This document shows, piece after piece, positions 55,798 to 64,000 of a stretch of DNA of 64,000 nucleotides (position 1 is its first letter; every line of letters begins with the position of its first letter). Under the pieces are notes generated by a model. It was given only the letters and a program-made list of their open reading frames with translations. It had not been told where the DNA came from and searched no databases. The translations under genes and the position numbers were made by a program. Source of the stretch: Pseudarthrobacter albicanus (GTDB taxonomy: Bacteria; Actinomycetota; Actinomycetes; Actinomycetales; Micrococcaceae); the NCBI RefSeq assembly GCF_018224015.1, contig NZ_JAGPOT010000001.1:62001-126000 (forward strand). Reading direction: 5' to 3'.

Positions 55798-57912
55798 CTA
55801 CTCGCCGCGGTTCTTCTGGATGATCTCGTCGGCAAACGCCTTCGGGACCTCGGCGTAGCTGTGGAACGTCATGGAGTACACAGCGCGGCCCTGGGTCTTC
55901 GAACGCAGGTCTCCGATGTAACCGAACATGCCGGACAGCGGGACGTGAGCACGGATGACCTTGACGCCCTGGGCATCCTCCATGGACTGCATCTGGCCAC
56001 GGCGGGAGTTGAGGTCACCGATGACTTCACCCATGTATTCCTCAGGGGTGCGGACCTCGACATCCATCAGCGGTTCAAGCAGGACAGGGTTCGCCTTGCG
56101 GGCGGCTTCCTTGAAAGCCATCCGGCCGGCGATCTTGAACGCCATTTCCGAGGAGTCAACATCGTGGTACGCGCCGTCAATCAGCGTGGCCCTGATGCCG
56201 ACAACCGGGTAACCGGCCAGGACGCCGTCGTTCAGCGCATCCTGGATACCGGCGTCAACCGACGGGATGTACTCGCGCGGAATGCGGCCACCGGTGACCT
56301 TGTTCTCGAACAGGTACATCTCGCCGTCGGACGTGTCCAGCGGTGCGATCGCAATCTGGATCTTCGCGAACTGGCCCGAACCACCGGTCTGCTTCTTGTG
56401 CGTGTAGTCGTGACGCGCAACAACAGCCTTGATGGTTTCGCGGTAAGCAACCTGCGGCTTGCCGACGTTTGCCTCGACCTTGAATTCGCGGCGCATGCGG
56501 TCCACCAGGATGTCCAGGTGGAGCTCGCCCATGCCGGCGATGATGGTCTGGCCGGTGTCTTCGTTGAGGGAGACCTGGAAGGTCGGGTCCTCCGCGGAGA
56601 GCTTCTGGATGGCGGTGGAGAGCTTCTCCTGGTCACCCTTGGTGTTCGGTTCGATCGCAACCGAGATCACGGGCTCCGGGAAGCTCATGGACTCGAGGAC
56701 GATCTGGTTGCTGGAGTCACACAGGGTGTCGCCCGTGGTGGTGTCCTTCAGCCCGATCGCTGCGTAGATGTGGCCGGCGGTTGCACCGTCAACCGGCATT
56801 TCCTTGTTGGCGTGCATCTGGAACAGCTTGCCGATGCGCTCCTTCTTGCCCTTGGTGGAGTTGACCACCTGGGATCCGGCTTCGACGTGACCGGAGTACA
56901 CGCGAATGAAGGTGAGCTGACCGAAGAACGGGTGCGTAGCAATCTTGAATGCCAGGGCCGAGAACGGCTCCTCGGAGGACGGCTTGCGCGTCAGTTCCTT
57001 CTCCTCGTCGCGCGGATCGTGACCGATCATCGGCGGGACGTCGAGCGGGTTCGGCAGGTAGTCGACAACTGCATCGAGCATCGGCTGAACGCCACGGTTC
57101 TTGAAGGCAGAACCACAGAAGACCGGGTAGAGCTCGGAGTTGATCGTCATCTTGCGGATGCCGGCCTTGAGCTCATCGACGGTGATTTCTTCACCTTCGA
57201 GGTACTTCTCCATGAGCTCTTCGGTAGCCTCGGCAACGGTCTCGACGAGCGTTGCGCGGTATTCCTCGGCCTTTTCCTGGAGATCGGCGGGGATCTCCTG
57301 GACTTCGTACTTGGCACCCATGGTGACGTCACCCTTGGAGTCGCCGGGCCACACCAGGGCGCGCATCTCGAGGAGATCCACCACACCGATGAAGTCGTTC
57401 TCGGCACCGATGGGCAGCTGCATAACGAGCGGCTTGGCGCCAAGGCGGCCGATGATGGTGTCCACGGTGAAGTAGAAGTCGGCGCCGAGCTTGTCCATCT
57501 TGTTGACGAAGCAGATGCGCGGCACGTTGTACTTGTCGGCCTGGCGCCAGACAGTCTCGGACTGCGGCTCCACGCCTTCCTTGCCGTCGAACACGGCAAC
57601 GGCACCGTCGAGGACGCGCAGGGAACGCTCCACCTCAACCGTGAAGTCGACGTGGCCGGGGGTGTCGATGATGTTGATCTGGTTGTTGTCCCAGAAGCAG
57701 GTCACGGCGGCAGACGTGATGGTGATGCCGCGTTCCTTTTCCTGTTCCATCCAGTCGGTGGTCGAAGCGCCGTCGTGCGTTTCGCCGATCTTGTGGTTCA
57801 CACCTGTGTAGAACAGAATGCGCTCGGTGGTGGTGGTCTTGCCGGCGTCGATGTGGGCCATGATGCCGATGTTGCGGACCTTACTAAGGTCGGTAAGCAC
57901 GTCCTGTGCCAC
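55798..57912 (-). CDS. fusA: Elongation factor G
   Basis: Translocase GTPase, 704 residues. G1 is [11 protein letters not shown] at residues 19-29, with [19 protein letters not shown] (G2), DTPGHVDFT (G3) and [10 protein letters not shown] (G4). Domain IV shows [20 protein letters not shown] and the C-terminal domain [13 protein letters not shown]. Start chosen is GTG 57912 ([12 protein letters not shown]) behind AAGGGAGA; the frame opens nine codons further without homology. It lies 69 bp after rpsG. Confidence 0.98.
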   Translation of the reverse strand: MAQDVLTDLSKVRNIGIMAHIDAGKTTTTERILFYTGVNHKIGETHDGASTTDWMEQEKERGITITSAAVTCFWDNNQINIIDTPGHVDFTVEVERSLRVLDGAVAVFDGKEGVEPQSETVWRQADKYNVPRICFVNKMDKLGADFYFTVDTIIGRLGAKPLVMQLPIGAENDFIGVVDLLEMRALVWPGDSKGDVTMGAKYEVQEIPADLQEKAEEYRATLVETVAEATEELMEKYLEGEEITVDELKAGIRKMTINSELYPVFCGSAFKNRGVQPMLDAVVDYLPNPLDVPPMIGHDPRDEEKELTRKPSSEEPFSALAFKIATHPFFGQLTFIRVYSGHVEAGSQVVNSTKGKKERIGKLFQMHANKEMPVDGATAGHIYAAIGLKDTTTGDTLCDSSNQIVLESMSFPEPVISVAIEPNTKGDQEKLSTAIQKLSAEDPTFQVSLNEDTGQTIIAGMGELHLDILVDRMRREFKVEANVGKPQVAYRETIKAVVARHDYTHKKQTGGSGQFAKIQIAIAPLDTSDGEMYLFENKVTGGRIPREYIPSVDAGIQDALNDGVLAGYPVVGIRATLIDGAYHDVDSSEMAFKIAGRMAFKEAARKANPVLLEPLMDVEVRTPEEYMGEVIGDLNSRRGQMQSMEDAQGVKVIRAHVPLSGMFGYIGDLRSKTQGRAVYSMTFHSYAEVPKAFADEIIQKNRGE

Positions 57913-57981
57913 GGTGTCTCCCTTTCGGATGGACTGCACGTTCGCCGCCGGCCCGGTTGAGCCGGCGGCGTCCGGGAATTA

Positions 57982-58452
57982 TTACCAGCGGTAGTGTGCG
58001 AAGGCCTTGTTGGACTCGGCCATTTTGTGGGTGTCTTCGCGACGCTTCACAGCGGCACCGAGACCGTTGGAGGCATCCAGGATTTCGTTCTGGAGGCGCT
58101 CGGTCATGGTCTTCTCACGGCGGGCCTTGGAGTAGCCGACCAGCCAGCGGAGGGCGAGGGCAGTGGAGCGGCCCGGCTTGACCTCGACCGGGACCTGGTA
58201 GGTGGCGCCGCCGACGCGGCGGGAGCGGACCTCGAGGGAAGGCTTGACGTTCTCCATGGCCTTCTTGAGGGCTGCAACAGGGTCGCCGCCGGACTTGGCA
58301 CGTGCACCTTCGAGGGCGCCGTAAACGATGCGCTCTGCGGTGGACTTCTTGCCGTCAACCAGCACCTTGTTGATGAGCTGGGTAACCAGCGGGGAGCCGT
58401 AAACGGGATCTAGAACTAGCGGCCGCTTGGGGGCCGGACCCTTGCGAGGCAT
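57982..58452 (-). CDS. rpsG: 30S ribosomal protein S7
   Basis: Ribosomal protein uS7, the head assembly initiator. The 156-residue protein starts [20 protein letters not shown] and has [39 protein letters not shown] and the C-terminal [16 protein letters not shown]. It begins one base after the rpsL stop. A frame extension upstream lies inside rpsL and is not used. Confidence 0.98.
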   Translation of the reverse strand: MPRKGPAPKRPLVLDPVYGSPLVTQLINKVLVDGKKSTAERIVYGALEGARAKSGGDPVAALKKAMENVKPSLEVRSRRVGGATYQVPVEVKPGRSTALALRWLVGYSKARREKTMTERLQNEILDASNGLGAAVKRREDTHKMAESNKAFAHYRW

Positions 58453-58453
58453 A

Positions 58454-58828
58454 TTACTTCTTCTCCATCTTTGCGCCGTAGCGGCTGCGGGCCTGCTTAC
58501 GGTTCTTGACACCCTGGGTATCGAGGGCGCCACGGACGATCTTGTAGCGGACACCCGGAAGGTCCTTCACACGGCCGCCACGTACGAGCACAATGGAGTG
58601 CTCCTGGAGGTTGTGGCCTACACCGGGGATGTAAGCGGTGACTTCAACGCCACCGTTGAGGCGCACACGTGCGACCTTACGCAGAGCCGAGTTCGGCTTC
58701 TTCGGGGTTGTCGTGTAAACGCGGGTGCAGACACCGCGGCGCATCGGGCTGCCGTTAAGCGCGGGAGCCTTGGTCTTTTTGACCTTCGGCGTGCGGCCCT
58801 TGCGGACCAGCTGGTTAATCGTAGGCAC
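58454..58828 (-). CDS. rpsL: 30S ribosomal protein S12
   Basis: Ribosomal protein uS12 at the decoding centre. The 124-residue protein has [40 protein letters not shown] and the loop [20 protein letters not shown]. The lysines where streptomycin-resistance changes usually arise (in TPKKPNS and GRVKDLP) are the wild-type residues. First gene of the str unit. Confidence 0.98.
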   Translation of the reverse strand: MPTINQLVRKGRTPKVKKTKAPALNGSPMRRGVCTRVYTTTPKKPNSALRKVARVRLNGGVEVTAYIPGVGHNLQEHSIVLVRGGRVKDLPGVRYKIVRGALDTQGVKNRKQARSRYGAKMEKK

Positions 58829-59163
58829 TCTCGTGTTCTCCGTTTTATCCGGAGCGGCCGTTGGCAGCCGCTCTCTTGTCGCTGCACCCCGCCGCCCGAG
58901 CTTTGAAGTTCTCTCGGGAGCGGCTGAGGCGAAGCCTTAATAGTCGGACCGCACGCCGGGTTCCGGGGATTCTCATCCCGGACTGCCCCTAGGCACGCGA
59001 AAATGTGGCATACGTTGCACAAGAACCCTGCAAACCGGAAACGTCGTCCTGGTCCAGCCTTTCAGCTGCAACCGGCGCACTCATCCACTGCCACAATAAC
59101 AATTAGTCTCAAGTCTAACACGGACCGTCCCGGCCCCTTAATCGGCTTCATCGGGTCCGATCC

Positions 59164-59229
59164 CCCAACTGACTCGCAGTTAACGTCGTTATGGGCGCCC
59201 ATAACGACGTTAACTGCGAGTCAGTTGGG
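59164..59229. repeat. Perfect 66-bp palindrome
   Basis: Every one of 33 bases from 59164 (CCCAACTGACTCGCAG...) pairs with its counterpart up to 59229, centred on GGGC/GCCC between 59196 and 59197, with no loop. CTCGCA, GTCGTT and the trailing TGGGC are shared with the imperfect palindrome at 39091-39138. It has no T-run and lies about 120 bp beyond rpoC. Confidence 0.97.
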
Positions 59230-59239
59230 CAAATGAGCG

Positions 59240-59272
59240 AGGCCCCGCCCCCACAGCGTGGGAACGGGGCCT
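59240..59272 (-). terminator. Probable rpoC terminator
   Basis: AGGCCCCG (59240-59247) pairs with CGGGGCCT (59265-59272), and the stem can extend with CCCCA and TGGG inside around a short loop. On the minus strand CGCTCATTTG follows, a poor T-tract. It is 75 bp beyond the rpoC stop. Confidence 0.6.
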
Positions 59273-59347
59273 TCAGTCAAACAAAGGGCAGGGCGGCCGG
59301 GTCCCTACGTGGCGCGGAACGCGACACGAAAGGGCCCGCCGTGCCCG

Positions 59348-63247
<3,900 letters not shown>

Positions 63248-63312
63248 ATGGTCCCTGTTCTCTCTTGTTCTCTAAATTCTGAAGTCTTGGGTTACGGGAA
63301 GAGGGAGGTGAT

Positions 63313-63344
63313 GTACGACGGCGGGTGGTCACCCGCCGTCGTAC
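63313..63344 (-). other. Intercistronic hairpin between rpoB and rpoC
   Basis: Perfect 14-bp arms GTACGACGGCGGGT (63313-63326) and complement (63331-63344) with a four-base loop, starting nine bases beyond the rpoB stop. No T-run follows, so it would not stop transcription; a double-strand-specific RNase site or mRNA end protector is plausible but inferred. Confidence 0.7.
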
Positions 63345-63352
63345 GCCGCCTG

Positions 63353-64000
<648 letters not shown>

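Larger units (their letters stand above)
58829..59347. other. 519-bp intergenic region between rpoC and rpsL
   Basis: In transcription order it contains the rpoC terminator-like hairpin, the 66-bp perfect palindrome, an AT-rich patch around 59090-59130 and a leader to rpsL with a hairpin-forming GC segment near 58850-58925. The AT-rich patch is the likely str promoter area, but I cannot assign hexamers with confidence. No convincing gene. Confidence 0.7.

Noticed and set aside
55861..57960. Open frame of about 699 codons opposite fusA
   Set aside because: Mirror of strongly biased fusA codons; no ribosome site and no domain pattern.

Overview
The window looks like chromosomal core sequence from a high-GC actinobacterium of the family Micrococcaceae, most likely Arthrobacter, Pseudarthrobacter or a close relative. 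The evidence is high GC with many GTG starts, actinobacterial ribosomal proteins with long charged or RGG-rich tails, an actinobacterial inositol-phosphate synthase, the TreXYZ trehalose route and a Tad pilus locus of actinobacterial type. Genus assignment is inference from remembered protein character, not from a search.

Positions 1-16100 are metabolic and cell-wall genes. They comprise a 3'-clipped inositol-3-phosphate synthase (ino1), an aldo/keto reductase, the overlapping trehalose operon treX-treY-treZ, a bifunctional NAD(P)HX repair enzyme, acpS, glmS, coaA, a VanY-type D,D-carboxypeptidase lipoprotein and glmM. GlmS and GlmM make the amino-sugar precursor of peptidoglycan.

Positions 16200-20400 hold three plus-strand glycosyltransferase genes (GT2-GtrA, GT39-like, GT87-like). 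They are wedged between glmM and rpsI and probably build or decorate a surface polymer.

Positions 20500-21500 carry rplM-rpsI. Positions 21788-30430 hold a nearly complete Tad/Flp pilus locus: prepilin peptidase, Flp pilin, a truncated second Flp-like frame, CpaB, TadZ, TadA, TadB, TadC, TadE and a TadG-like protein with a von Willebrand A domain. It is followed by a degenerate Hpt-like protein and a divergently oriented OmpR-type regulator and histidine kinase.

From 33657 to the end, almost everything lies on the minus strand and is the transcription/translation superblock. In transcription order it runs rpoB (partial)-rpoC, rpsL-rpsG-fusA-tuf, rpsJ through rpsQ, rplN through rplO, secY-adk-map, then infA-rpmJ-rpsM-rpsK-rpoA-rplQ-truA. 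A plus-strand GH1 beta-glucosidase separates tuf from rpsJ, a tiny membrane protein follows tuf, and a P1-family peptidase separates map from infA. rpsN and rpsD are absent from their usual places.

The least expected material is non-coding. There is a perfect 66-bp palindrome downstream of rpoC and a related imperfect copy upstream of the P1 peptidase. A third structure between rpsQ and rplN combines a 57-bp inverted repeat with a 34-bp tandem repeat. Intrinsic terminators cut the ribosomal superblock into separate units, and one of them overlaps the 5' end of truA. No rRNA, tRNA, insertion sequence, prophage or CRISPR array was seen.
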